Of a DNA stretch of 64,000 nucleotides, positions 12,720 through 24,156 are shown in pieces. Under the pieces are notes generated by a model that saw only the letters and a list, made by a program, of their open reading frames with translations, did not search any database and had not been told where the DNA came from. The first letter of the stretch is position 1. Each line of letters begins with the position of its first letter. The position numbers were made by a program, and so were the translations under genes. Origin of the DNA: Globodera rostochiensis (taxonomy: Eukaryota > Nematoda > Chromadorea > Rhabditida > Heteroderidae). Location of the stretch: positions 1,695,991 to 1,759,990 of the forward strand of contig JAEVLN010000012.1 of NCBI GenBank assembly GCA_018350325.1, read 5' to 3'.

Positions 12720-14077
12720 CTGAAAACGAACGAGCATAGCATATATAGTAGAGCCAGTCATCAGACATCATTTTTTCTTTTCTTTTTATCTTATTTTCAA
12801 TTGTACGCTTTTGAAAAACTGCCTTTTATAAGGGTTTATTTAGCCATTCCTCCTCCAAATTTGTGCCTGCGATTGGTCGGATTTTTGGATTTAAATAACA
12901 ATTTCCCCCCCCCCCCTTTCTGTCGTTTCTTTTGACCCAAATTTTGTTTCATTAAAAATTAAAATTTTTTTTTGACAAAAAAAAGGGATAAAAAAATAGA
13001 AAGAAGTTGATGAACACAATCACTGAATGATTTTCGCTCATGACTTCGTGTAATTGGCCGCTGAACTGCTCGCGCGATATCGTCACGGTGCCGTGGCATT
13101 TCCGCAGCCATTCGGCGCGAATAATATTATTCTTTGTGTTATTCGTAGCCACATTTTAAAAAATTTCTTCCGAAAGGGTCCTTAGATTTGGAAAAAAAAA
13201 ATTTCCCAATTTTTCCTCTCGCAGGTAAACTGTTAGGATTTTTAACGTAAATTTGTGTTTGCGGTGCCTGCGTTGGTCAAATTTTTGAATTTAAATAACA
13301 ATTTCCTCCTCTTTTTGTCATTTGTTTTGGTGCCTTTGACCCAAATTTGGCACTCTTTTCCCCCGAGGCGTTGTGCGTGCCGTCCAATGGAATTATTTGT
13401 TTGGTGGCCGCCGTTTTGTGTCCATAGGCAATGAATGGGAAAGGTGCCACCATTTGTTGTCGGCTGTCCGCTGCGGTCATCCGCCGCCCTATTGATGGAT
13501 GTTTTTGGCATTTCAGCCTCCGCTTTCGCTTTCAGCGGTCAACCACCAATAAAGTCAATTTGTTCGGAATTGGCACTTTGCTCCCCACCCCCCCCCTTCC
13601 GAACCGTTCGAATTGGCACAATTTACTTGTCGGATTGGCATTTTGTTTGTGCCCGTTGCTTTGCTGCACCGTCTCCGATGCGCAATTAGATCCCCTGGGG
13701 ACATGCAATAATAATTTGTTAATTTCGTCACGCCCAAAATGTGGACGGCCGGCCGGCGACCCATTCATTCATTTCGCCCACCAAAAACGGTCAATTCCTT
13801 CACACGCCCCCCCCCCCCAATTTTATAAAATTGAGTTGGCCGTGCCGATGCCAACCCGCCGACGGTGGATGGAACAATTGGCATGGAAGTGAAATGTTTT
13901 GGAATTGGCGGGTGGAAGAAAACGAAAGGCTCTTCAGCGAATTGCATATGCATATAAAAGTGCCGTCGGTCCATTTGACGGGGGGGGCAACGGCAAAATG
14001 CCAAAACGCGCTCCCCAAAATTTTCGATTGGAAACAATTTGAGCCAAAAAATCAAATCAAATGCTTTTGCCGAAAGA
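12720..14077. other. Intergenic region with a diverged duplicated segment
   Basis: No exon is recognised. A block near 12860-12950 (TTTAAATAACAATTTCC followed by a pyrimidine run and TTTGACCCAAATTT) recurs in diverged form near 13262-13350, so part of this spacer is an old duplication about 390 bp apart. C runs are present at 12906-12917 and 13808-13818. Open frames across the runs lack family similarity. Confidence 0.5.
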
Positions 14078-17000
14078 ATGGGCGCCACGCTGAGCGCCTG
14101 CAGCGCCGCCGGTTGCGGCAAACGGTGCGCCGATCAGTTGGGATGGATCAGATCAGACGCTGATGAACCGGCATGCAGGTGGAAAGTAGAGCCCGGACTT
14201 TTGAAAAATCCGAGACTGAGATCGAGATTTGGGATGGCCCGAGACCGAGATCGAGATCGATTTGGGATGGCCCGAGATCGAGATAGATTGGGGATGATCC
14301 AAGACCGAGATCGAGATCGATTGGGGATGGCCCGAGATCGAGATTTGGGGATGGCCCGAGACCGAGATCGAGATCGAGATCGATTTGGGATGGCCCGAGA
14401 TCGAGATAGATTGGGGATGATCCGAGACCGAGATCGAGATCGATTGGGGATGGCCCGAGATCGAGATTTGGGGATGGCCCGAGACCGAGATCGAGATCGA
14501 TTTGGGATGGCCCGAGATCGAGATAGATTGGGGATGATCCGAGACCGAGATCGAGATCGATTGGGGATGGCCCGAGATCGAGATTTGGGGATGGCCCGAG
14601 ACCGAGATCGAGATCGATTTGGGATGGCCCGAGATCGAGATAGATTGGGGATGATCCGAGACCGAGATCGAGATCGATTGGGGATGGCCCGAGATCGAGA
14701 TTTGGGGATGGCCCGAGATCGAGATCGAGATTTGGGGATGGCCCGAGAACGAGATCGAGATTTGGGGATGGCCCGAGACCGAGATCGAGATTTGGGGATG
14801 GCCCGAGACCGAGATCGAGATTTGTCTCGAAATTCCGAGAGTCCAGGTCTCGGACCCTTTTTTGGGCCGGGATCCCGACCGAGATTCGAGACCTGGACTC
14901 TCGGAAAATCTCGGTCGGGATCTCGATCTCGCCGGGCTCTAGTGGTAAGTGTAAATTGACATCCGAATTCATTTTATTCCATCTCCAATACCAATCACGG
15001 ACTATTTCAAAAAATCCGTGAATTGGTCTAAAAACTGCAGAATTTTAACCTATTTTTCGTTGGGGGGGGGCTGCTGATTAATTACTAGAGAATTCGCCAA
15101 GTTAGTAACGATTTTTAAAATAATTTACACATTTAGCATTAATTTAATGAAGTGTCAATAAATTTGATTGAGAATTGGATGAATCAATCCCAAAAAGTTC
15201 CGTCGGATCACGTTCAACAACAACGAACGCCTAATTCCCTCATTAATTCTTTGTCCTCATTCCCTGCGGCGTCGTTTACAGTCCCCCCCCCCCCCCCCCC
15301 CACTCTCCGAGTGAAAATGTCGTAAACTCTACAAATTAGTCATTTTCTTCTGAAATTAATAATATTCAATGGACCAAAAGGGGACGGAGTGGAAAATTAA
15401 AAGAAAAAATGTCAGTCCAACATCCGCAAATTCCGTCCCTTTTGCAGCTTCTCCGCCGAGGTGTACAAACTGTCTGCGGACCATCGGCATTGGCTGAAAG
15501 TCCATCCGAAAGTGCTGTCTTTGCGTGTACGCCTTGCCGACGTTGCCGTTGCAAATGATCAACACCAGCAACAACAACAGCAGCAGCAGTATCAACATAT
15601 GCCCGGCATCGCCGCAAGCGGTGGCGTTGCACTGCTCGAAGCGGTTGGGTTGGTCGACGGACGACGAGCGGCAACGGGGGGAGAGGAGGAGGGGACAACA
15701 GACCGGCAACCAGGAAAATGTTCTGCCGGTGCTGACGATGAAGACGACGGCATGCAGAGGAGGGCAGCGCTGTTTACTTTGCCCATTTCTGAAGGCGCGA
15801 TTTATTAGACATTTGCAATTTTAGAGTAATTCCTCTGATCACTCTGATCAGCGTTCCTTTAAGTCTTGTTAAACATTTTCAGAGGCGGAGTTGAAGCGGT
15901 ACACGGAGAAGTTCGTCTATTGGCGTGACCCGTCCCCCGAGGCGCCTGTCTTCGGCCTGAATATTCTCTCGGCCGCTGAGGCCGACCGTTTCTGTGCCGC
16001 ACTTCGCCACCTGCCGCCGACACCATTTTTGGTGCCGAAATGGCACCGGGACGAAATCGGTTGGCGCTAATGGCACTTTGCCGGCAAATAATAATTGTTG
16101 GCACCCCCAAATTTGAAGTGTTTGATGCGCACATGGCCCCGTTGATGACCGTCCACCGGGGCCGACTGGAGGAATGCCCGACGCCGCTGTTCACCCGCTG
16201 TCGCGTGCTGTTGCACGAACGGAACGCCACCATTGGGCTGACGGACGAACTTGGCCAGCACGTGTTGGCCAAGACGAGCACGGTAAAAGCCCGCGCAGTT
16301 AAATCAGGGTTGCCATCGGAAATTGCGCAAATTTAAGGACGGATCAAAAATAAGTTTTAAGGTGGTCCAAATAAGGACAAACTTTTAAAAGATTTAAAAT
16401 TTGCTACAGACATTTAAATTGGCATAAATATAGAAATTACTTAACATATTTCTCACCTCCAACAATTGTTCCCAACAATGAGAAATTTTCGACGGAATTT
16501 GTTAAGAAATTGGTCCAAAGACTACAGAATTTGCCCGGGGCCTAAATTTAAATATTAATTAAAGAATTCGCTTCGAAATTTTTTTTCATTTTGAGTATTA
16601 AATCAAATTTTAAAAATTTCTCCAGACCCAATAAATAATAAAAACGAAAATATTTTAAAATGTAAACATAAATTATTCACTAAAGGAATTACACACATAA
16701 TAAATCAAAATTAACGAAAAATAAGGACAAAGACCTGAAATAAGTACAAAATCTTATAAATAAGGACAGACGGCAACCCTGGGATTTGAATTCAGCCTAA
16801 TTTTCCCTCCGTCCATGCAGACGGAATGCATTTTCTGTCTGTGCCCCTCGCCCTCCTCCGCCATGGGCGGCTGTGGTGGTGTACAACTCCAACCCCATCG
16901 TCATGACCATCCCCAACTGCTGTCCGTGTCGTTCCCCGACCGTGCCCTCCTTCTGCAATTGCCCACGCGTGCCCAACAGTTGGCGCTCTGTCGCCATGCG

Positions 17001-19364
17001 CTGCGCGCTTCCGCCGCAGCAATGGCCGGCGCCGCGGTTGGTGGCGCCGCCGGCGACGACGACACTGCACGCGTTGCGCGAATTTTGCGCGCGCGACTGC
17101 TCGCGCTGGGCCGAGTGATGCGCAAATTGGTGGGGGGGGGGGGTGGGGGAATGGATGGCACAATTCCAAAATATTTATGCCGCAGAATGCCAATGACCAA
17201 ACGAACGGACTCATTCGGGTGCCCGAACGCGTTGAACAAGAGCCAGTGTTGCTGTGCGACTGCGAGCCGGCGGTTGCCATGCGACGTCGGCGCGCGATGT
17301 TCGCACTGCTCAAATATGCCATGAGGTGCACAAAAATTGATTTAAAGTCAATTTAATTTTTTTAATTTATGATTTAAAATTTGTTTATTTTTAAATTTAA
17401 AGCACACGAATTGCCGCACTTTGCGACGACGCCGCTAATAAGAGCGCAAATGGAGGCAACAACTGCTCGTCGGAGTTGGACAAAATGCTTTCGTCGTCGG
17501 TTTGTTTTTGGCAAATTTGTGGGGGGGGGGGGGATGAATTCCATTTGCGCATTGCCTTTAACTGAAATTGGAAAAGTTCAAAAAAACAATTCAAATTCAT
17601 CCATCGCCGCCTTCAGCATCACTTCTTTCCTTCCCCGCAAAATGCCAATGCCAAAAATGCCATTCACGTGGCCCATCGCGTTCATTTGCGTGCCGTGCTC
17701 AGCTGTCGCCGCTTTTCGCTGCAGCGCACTGTCCAATTGTTGGCCAAATGGTCACAAAATGACGACGAGTGGGGGAAGGACGGGGAAGAAGAAGAAGAAA
17801 GTGGAGGAATGGAGGAGAAAGAAGAAGAAGAAGAGGAAAAAGTTAAGGGAACGGAGGAGCAACAACGGCGGCCACACAATCAGAGCGAATTCAGCCAAAT
17901 CGAGGTGGCATTGATTGGGCCAGACAAATCTAATCAATCAATAAATCCATGTTTAAAAATTGCAGCTCAATTCACGGCCCCATCCGTTGCCATCCGCCGG
18001 CGGTTCAACACCGGCTCAGCAGCTTGTCAATGTACTGCTCGAACTTGTTGAGAGTGAGCAAGTGTTTGTGCACGACATGCAAACAGTTAGTTAGTTGTGC
18101 TTGTTGCTGTCCTCAAAATTGAATTCAATTATCGACACAGCTCCTCTCGCTATTTGTCCTGCCCTCGCGTCTGTCCTCGTTGCAATGTGTGCGCGAATTG
18201 TGCCGAACACATCGCCAATTTCTTGGCTCACTTCAAACCGCGCTGGGCCCTTCGCTTTGGCCGCCGCCGTCGTCGGCACCGTCGCCGGAGGAGGCCAACG
18301 GCAAATTCAATCGCCAAAAAATGGGGGTTAATTAGGGGCAATCAAAGGAAGGCACCGCTGTCCTTCCTAATGAGCGTTTAACCGTTTCTTTTTACAGGCC
18401 GTCCTCAGCCGCGTCGGCGCCCTTTTCATCGCCAAAAGTGCGCAGTTCAAAGTGTACAGCAAATATACATTTGCGCACAGCCATTTCCAACGGAATCGTG
18501 AAGGTAAAAAGTTGGCATTTTTTGGGGGGTGGGGCTATTTGGCACAGCAGCCCGCGCGTTCGCTTTAGCCGATGCCGACTTCAACTGTCTGATGGTCGCC
18601 CTTTCGGCTCCGCTTGGCGGCACGCACGCGTTGAACTCCTTGCTGATCAAACCGGTGCAGCGTCTGTGCAAGTATCCGCTGTTTCTGGAACAGCTTCACG
18701 CACTGTGCCCACCACCAGCGGCGGTGGCGGCGTTGGGGGGCAAAACGCCGGCGGCGGAATGCGCTTCTATTTGCCTGAAGGCGCGTGCCTTTTTTTGTTT
18801 TGTTTTGTTGCTTAAGGCAATCGTAACTTTCTGCTGAACACGTCAAACACCACTCTCTGTGCCCTCCCCCCCCCACCTTCAGGCCCTTCGACAGATGCGC
18901 ATTTTGGCCAATTGGCTCAACGAAATGGTCCGGATTCAGGAAGACTACGGTGCCGAGCTGGCGTCAAGTTCGGCGTCAACAACGACGACAAACGGCGCAA
19001 CAACAATTGAATGTGAGGCGAAAGTTGCTTTACCAAGCATACGAAATGCGCTGATCAGCGACGACAAGCAGCAGTCAATGAACGGGCTCAACTCGTTGCT
19101 GCTGTTTTCGCACGTTCGCTGGACAAACCCTCCGGCGTCATCATCTGCAGCGGACGACGATGACGATCAGCGCCAACAACTCTCTGGCGCCGCAGCAGGA
19201 GCAGCAGCATCTTCGTCATGTCCGTCGTTGAACTGTGTGCTGTTCGTTTTCAGCACGTCCATCGTCGTGTTGGAGCGGAAAAGGCCAAAACAGCAGCCGG
19301 CGAACAACCGCAGCAGCAGCAGCAACAAAGTGTGCCGGTTTAAAATTAATGAATTGATCAGCTG
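14078..19364 (+). CDS. TIAM-like Rac guanine-nucleotide exchange factor with EVH1 domain
   Basis: Activates Rac-type GTPases at the membrane, typically in axon and dendrite outgrowth. Exon 1 (14078-14178) begins MGATLSAC, a consensus for N-myristoylation, and its phase fits the next exon at 15441. EVH1 halves are read at 15441 onward (EVYKLSADHRHWLKVHPK) and from 15883 (KFVYWRDPSPEAPVFGLN). A TIAM-type first PH and coiled-coil region follows (FTRCRVLLHERNA; ECIFCLC from about 16820). The DH domain covers roughly 18030-18960: LVNVLLELVESEQVFVHDM, RELCRTHRQFLGSLQ, VGALFIAKSAQFKVYS and LLIKPVQRLCKYPLFLEQL. The second PH starts LLLFSHVRWTNPPAS, as in TIAM. I see no Ras-binding or PDZ domain between the coiled coil and DH. 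Intron 1 holds a satellite array and a later intron a transposon-like insert. The 3' end is uncertain; further exons may extend to about 19850. Confidence 0.85.
14186..14946. repeat. GATC-rich satellite with higher-order unit of about 117 bp
   Basis: Sub-units of about 28-35 bp built from CGAGATCGAGAT and TTGGGGATGGCCCGAGA are arranged in a higher-order repeat; the TTTGGGATGGCCCGAG phase recurs near 14261, 14384, 14501 and 14618. The array is bounded by TAGAGCCCGG on the left (about 14187) and CCGGGCTCTA on the right (about 14932-14941), an inverted pair. An 18-bp perfect inverted repeat (14837-14854 with 14888-14905) forms a hairpin near the right end. Both strands are open through the array because the unit is stop-free, which produces long artefactual Arg/Asp-rich and Leu/Asp-rich frames. 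It lies in intron 1 of the TIAM-like gene. Confidence 0.92.
16305..16781. mobile_element. Non-autonomous inverted-repeat element in an intron
   Basis: Left end CAGGGTTGCCATC, right end GACGGCAACCCTG, the reverse complement with one mismatch. The 477-bp interior is AT-rich, contains AAGGACA-type repeats in both halves, and has no coding capacity. The CAGGG-type end suggests a hAT relative, but the flanking 8 bases do not match as a target duplication. It sits in the intron of the TIAM-like gene between the exon ending near 16282 and the exon starting near 16820. Confidence 0.7.
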
Positions 19365-20510
19365 ATCAGGGATTCTTCAGTTCCATATTCCGTAAAGTCC
19401 GTATTTTTGGGCATTCCGTTTTCTTTGACACGGAAGACATCCCTGGAACTGATCCACCACCCCCCCCCCCTCCCCAAAATTGACATTTTCAGAGGTTGGC
19501 GCCCATTGTGCTTCCCATCGCCCGCGTCCTCCTCAGCCTCATCGCCACGTCGTCGTCCGCCTCCGGCGCCGCCTGTTCATCAACAACCTCCTCTTTTGTA
19601 CTCGCCATTCTTCCCAATCCGTCGTCCGTTCCCAACACTTCTTCCGCCCCCGCCGCCGCCCATTTCCTTCGCTTTGAGTGCTTTCATCCGGCCGTGTGCC
19701 GTCACCTTGCCCAGCTTCTGCAACATCAAACAGTAACAACTGCAATGGCAGCAGCAGCAGCAGATGATGGTGATGAACATCCGTCGATGAACGACCGAAT
19801 GGTGAGGGAGAAGGTTGGCAAATATTTTGGTGCATTCTTTTCAGTATGAAGGCCAGCTTTGAGTCCAACTGCAGCCCTTCTTCGTCCAGTAACTGCTATG
19901 CAACCAATCGCCAAAACGAATTGTGGGCACAGCAACTAACACATAACAAACCATCGAGCAGTTATCAACACAAAACCCCTTTTTTCTTGACGCTAAATTT
20001 TTGACAGACCAATTCGATTGCAAGAAGAATAAAAACGGCGGAATGAAAAAGCCAAAATCTTTATTTTTATGGCTTTGACTAAAGCGGTCGAGGCCGAACA
20101 ATCGCTGCTCAGCCCCCCCCCAGCCAGTGGGGGACATCCCCATCGCTGGAGGGGAATTAGCCTGAATTGCCCGAGTTGAAGAAAGCTTCGTCATTTCGAA
20201 CCTACCACACTCTCTCTAAAGCTTAACGCTGGAATAGCAATTAAATTTGGCATTGGGTGTTGGCGTTATGTCATTTCAAAAAAAAAAAAGTTTCAATAGC
20301 AGAGACCGAGTTGATCTTTATCCGGGTCCGGACTCCGGAAAGCCTTGGCGGGCCTGGCCCGGTCCGAGTACAAAACGCAAAAACCCAAGCAAATTGCACA
20401 AATTGATTTTTGTTTGAGTTTTGTTTTGGTTTATAATTGTTTTTTTTAGAGATTTTAGAGCTGTTTGTAATTAATTAGTGCTGTCAAAACGTTATTTTGT
20501 TGCAAAGGAA
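19365..20510. other. Spacer, possibly with last TIAM exons
   Basis: An acceptor at about 19492 opens frames of up to 118 codons ending by 19850, rich in Ser, Ala and Pro. These may be the C-terminal exon of the TIAM-like gene, but the PH domain could not be continued into any of them. From about 19860 to 20510 no exon is recognised; there is a C run at 20115-20123 and an A run at 20279-20289. Confidence 0.4.
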
Positions 20511-21953
20511 ATGGTTACTTCTTTGCGTTTGCCTCAACGAATTGTGTCCGGCCATTTTTGGCAGCAATTTGACACGTTTCTGTTCGACGCCGACGGCGTA
20601 CTTTGGCGCGAACAGCAGCCCCTCGAGGGGGCGGTGGAACTTTTACACGGCCTTCTCAAGGCGGGAAAGCGAGTCATTGTGGTGACGAACAATGCAACAA
20701 AAAGTTGTGCCGAATATGTGAAGAAATGTCAGGACATTGGCTTTACAGGTGGTCAACAACACAGAAGAGTATCGATCGGGCTGGCCGAATTTTTATCCTA
20801 TTTTATTTTATTTTTTGGACAGGTCTGAACGAACAGAACATCGTGAGTTCTGGAATGGTGTTAGCACACAAATTGAACGAAATGAAGCAAAGTGCCGAGT
20901 TTGCTTCAACGTCGCATTTGCCCGTCTATTTGTTCGGTTCGGTTGGACTGCAAAAACTGCTCGAAGCGGCCAACATCCAATGCTTTGGGACGGGTCCAGA
21001 CCCAATTCCGCCGGAGACGGTTGGTAATTGTTGAAATAATTATCTGATATTTTTGTCCAATTCCATTATTATGGACTAAAAAACCCTAAACCCTTCAAAA
21101 GATCGCCTTTTATCTAAATAATTTTCGGAAAAATGCCAGGAATTACTTAAAGAATTTCCCATAAAATGCCAAAAATATGAATTTATATGGAATTTGGACT
21201 AAATGTCGCTCTAATTCAAAACACTTTCGAAATGAATGCTATTTTCTCTGACGATGATAACTTACCGCAAAAAAAAGCAAATTAAAAATTGGTTTAGAAG
21301 ACTTTCATTGCCGATCTGCCAAACCTCAACTTGGGCGTCCCCCGTCCTTTCGCCGTCGTCGGAAGCTTCGACATTCACTTGAGTTATGCGAAAGTGATGC
21401 GGGCTGTGAATTGGTTGCGCGATGACACCGTTCCCTTTTTGCTCACCAACGAAGACGCCGCTTTTCCCGGACCGAATCCCGACATTGTGATTCCGGGGGC
21501 CGGCGCGGTAAGTGGACGAGAAGACTGCAATTTATTTGTGTTTTCACATTTATGCGCCGCTCATTTTGCCAGGTCACTTCAGTTTTGCGTCATGTGTCGG
21601 GCCGCCAGCCGGCAGTGATGGGAAAGCCGAGCAAAATGTGCTGGGAGTACATCTGCGCAAAGGTCGGCGACATGGCGTTGTTGGACCCGCGCAAAACAGT
21701 CATGATCGGAGACAGGTACAAATTGGCAGTCGATTGATCGATGATTGAATGTCCCCCCCACCCCCTCCTTTTTTTGTTACAAAGATGTGACACGGACATT
21801 CAATTCGGGCGTCTGAACGGACTGTCCACCATTTTGACGTTGACTGGCGTCCATTCGTTGGCCGATGTTGAGCGTTTTGCAGGACAGGCACGGAGTCTGT
21901 TGGTGCCCGAATTCTTCGTCAATTCCCTCGCCGAGCTTTTGCCGCCGCAGTGA
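20511..21953 (+). CDS. HAD-family phosphoglycolate / glycerol-3-phosphate phosphatase
   Basis: Cytosolic HAD phosphatase of the mammalian PGP type, which removes phosphate from 2-phosphoglycolate and glycerol-3-phosphate. Exons: 20511-20748, 20823-21019, about 21298-21507, 21573-21715 and 21785-21953. All HAD motifs are present: FLFDADGVLWR (nucleophile and acid/base Asp), VVTNNATKS (motif II), MGKPSK (motif III Lys) and KTVMIGDR with CDTDIQFG (motif IV). The C-terminal end VPEFFVNSLAELLPPQ aligns with the PGP terminus, which supports the TGA at 21951-21953. The start is the first ATG in frame, giving a short lead before the catalytic loop as in the family. Total length of about 300 residues is normal. 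A possible alternative terminal exon after the acceptor at 22340 was seen but is not needed. Confidence 0.92.
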
Positions 21954-22658
21954 GTGAATTGGTTGAGTGCCCTGGGGAGACGTAGTTAGCCTGGCTTGGT
22001 CTCACAGGACGGCTTTTGTGTACAAAATTACAATTAAAATTGCTAGTGTTTTTTGATCATCGCAACATTTCCACCCCCCCCCCCCCCAAGAAAGGCGCCT
22101 TTTTTGCCATAAAAAAGCACAATCTGTGACCTCCGTTTTGTCCTATTGGCACAGTTTTCGATTAATTTGCGCATAAATTTTGCGTGGGAAGGGGCATTTT
22201 TTGTACAACTCTTTTTGAATTGTGGATGATTTTGGCTAACAAATAAGTTCTTTTTGACTTGGCCCAATTTGTTGGGATATTTTGTGAGTTGCGATTTGAC
22301 CCCCAATCCTTAACGCTTTATTTTTTTGATTCGCTTTCAGGAATGCACACAATGATCCGTCAAATGCCAAGAACTGAAAAATAGCTATTCGTTGCTGCTT
22401 TATTCACTTTTATTATTGTTTTAAAGATGTTGTTGTTATTGTTTTGTTTGTTTATATATAGAGACTAGGTTCTAATAAAAAGGATATTTTTCTTTGTATC
22501 ATTTGTAGGGAAAATTTTCGGAATATGGGTATTCGCCAAATTGGACGAATTATATATCAATCGAGGCAATGCTAGGATTCTCTATAAAAATACCATTTTC
22601 TTGGGCAACGATTCCCCGAAGAGTTACGACCCGGGGCTGAAGTGTCTTTTGACTGGGT
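21954..22658. other. Spacer with C run and first copy of a duplicated segment
   Basis: No gene. A C run at about 22073-22088. From 22440 onwards the sequence is the first copy of a 170-bp direct repeat described separately. Confidence 0.6.
22440..22609 (+). repeat. Direct repeat, copy 1 of 170 bp
   Basis: This segment and 23019-23188 are almost identical (offset 579 bp), running from GTTTTGTTTGTTTATATATAG to TTCTTGGGCAAC. A third partial duplication pairs 22977-23031 with 23289-23342. Part of the unit (TATCATTTGTAG and CTCTATAAAA blocks) is the reverse complement of the 131-bp tandem repeat at 48.48-48.79 kb. Confidence 0.9.
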
Positions 22659-23290
22659 ACTCAGTTAACCACCGGTCGTCGTGTGTGGCGACATCCATGG
22701 CCAATTCTCCGATTTGAAGAGGATCTTCGCGGCGGAGGGCCACCCGTCGAACAAAAAATACCTGTTCCTCGGTGACTTCGTCGACCGAAGCAGACAAAGC
22801 TTGGAGACAGCCGTGCTGCTTCTGGCCTACAAGGTGAGAAGCTTCCAGCTTCCGATGGCCTCTTGGACTAAACTTCCCTCATTTAAGGCCAGGTACCCAG
22901 ACAAGTTCACGCTGTTGCGGGGCAACCACGAGACCAGTAGCATCAACAGAAAGTGATCATAAATTTTGAGTTTTCTAAAAGAAATTTCTGATTTTTGTAT
23001 GATGTTTTAAATTGTTGTTGTTTTGTTTGTTTATATATAGAGACTAGGTTCTAATAAAAAGGATATTTTTCTTTGTATCATTTGTAGGGAAAATTTTCGG
23101 AATATGGGTACTCGCCAAATTGGACGAATTATATATCAATCGAGGCAATGCTAGGATTCTCTATAAAAATACCATTTTCTTGGGCAACTTCTATATGGAA
23201 AAAGCCCAACGCTATGGACCGCGACAGCCCAGTCCATCTGAACGATCTTCAACGACACCTTTGGCTGGCTCCCGTGCCTCGAACTGATCG
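22659..23290 (+). pseudogene. PP1-type Ser/Thr phosphatase fragment, broken
   Basis: The exon around 22670-22955 encodes the N-terminal half of a PPP-family catalytic core: [36 protein letters not shown] and [14 protein letters not shown], including metal-binding Asp, His and Asn. The following piece at 23190-23280 (QRYGPRQ) is recognisable by comparison with the copy at 48.06-48.19 kb, but has lost one base and shifts frame before a stop, and the join is interrupted by copy 2 of the 170-bp repeat. The C-terminal half carrying the remaining metal-binding histidines is absent. It is therefore a pseudogene or dead duplicate. Confidence 0.8.
23019..23188 (+). repeat. Direct repeat, copy 2 of 170 bp
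   Basis: Near-identical to 22440-22609, with one clear substitution in the GGGTATTCGCC/GGGTACTCGCC part. It is placed between the two recognisable pieces of the PP1 fragment, so the duplication either broke the gene or spread with it. Confidence 0.9.
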
Positions 23291-23319
23291 AAAAGAAATT
23301 TCTGATTTTTGTATGATGT

Positions 23320-24156
23320 TTTAAATTGTTGTTGTTTTGTTTGTTCATTTCTTTAACGCGAATATGTATAGAAAGACAGAGTTCTAATAAAAAGGCTGTG
23401 GAAAGCAGTGTTTTTCATTTTTATTGGGAATTCACTCGGGGGGTATATGCCCATGTGCAACTCTCACAAATCGCCCAAAGGGTTTATGACAAAACAATTA
23501 TTGTAAAAAGCCGAGGCCGCCACCAAAGGGTCATCCGTCCCATATTATGATTTATTCAAAAGAACTTAAATCCCATTAAAAAGCATTGAATCTTCGCTTC
23601 GCTTCTGTGTCAGTTGCAACCAAATTAATTCTGTTAATTCCCCACACATTCTGCTCTTAAAACACTCTCTCTTATGTATCAATAATGACTCCCTTCTCAT
23701 AGCCATGATAGCTCAGTCGGGAGAGCGTTAGACTGAAGATCTAAAGGTCCCCGGTTCAATCCCGGGTCGTGGCATCTTTTTTTCCATTTATTTTTATTAG
23801 TTCGTGCATTTCCCGGCGGATAAAATTATTAACAAAATCTTTTTTGTGAATAAAAAATAAATACGAACGGTTTTTTTAAAGTTAACGTTTTCAATTTTAA
23901 AAGCCAGGTAGATAAAAGTGTTCAGGTAGTTTTGTTTGAATAAATTTTCCGACCAGATTCTGTCTCTGTTCGCGCGGTTTTCCATTTCCAATCCGTTTCT
24001 GAATGTTTAATTTGTCCCTCTGTTCATTATTTATGCATTCCCTTTTGAAAACATTTCCATTTTGAATACAAAACATGCGTTTGCACAGTTTGCGGCGACG
24101 AGTTATGTCTAAAATTTAATTGCCATTTGTTGTAAATAAAGATAAAAATTAGCATC
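23320..24156. other. AT-rich spacer holding a tRNA-Phe
   Basis: Apart from the tRNA-Phe at 23702-23773 no gene is seen. Confidence 0.6.
23702..23773 (+). tRNA. tRNA-Phe (GAA)
   Basis: Acceptor GCCATGA pairs with TCGTGGC (one G-U), anticodon stem TTAGA/TCTAA encloses CTGAAGA (anticodon GAA), T arm CCCGG-TTCAATC-CCGGG. Identical in sequence to the two copies at 26.0 and 26.45 kb. Confidence 0.95.

Noticed and set aside
13431..13892. 153-codon frame with a hydrophobic LVGLAFCLCPLLCC stretch that looks like a signal peptide
   Set aside because: The segment before and after is low-complexity, contains a C run, and has no partner exon. I could not exclude a small secreted protein but have no positive support.
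14039..14972. Long open frames on both strands (306 and 274 codons) made of Arg/Asp/Gly/Met and Leu/Asp/Pro repeats
   Set aside because: They are translations of the satellite, whose unit lacks stops in several frames. The plus frame only includes the true first TIAM exon at its start.
17752..17937. Minus-strand Phe/Ser-rich frame at 17.7-17.9 kb
   Set aside because: It is the complement of the Glu/Lys-rich linker of the TIAM-like protein.
20130..20180. GAATTGCCCGAGTTGAAG looked like a relative of a nematode spliced-leader sequence
   Set aside because: Key bases of the SL1 core differ, there is no donor at the right place and no Sm site downstream.
19841..20194. 117-codon minus-strand frame
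   Set aside because: No family similarity, overlaps a C run and the likely TIAM 3' region.
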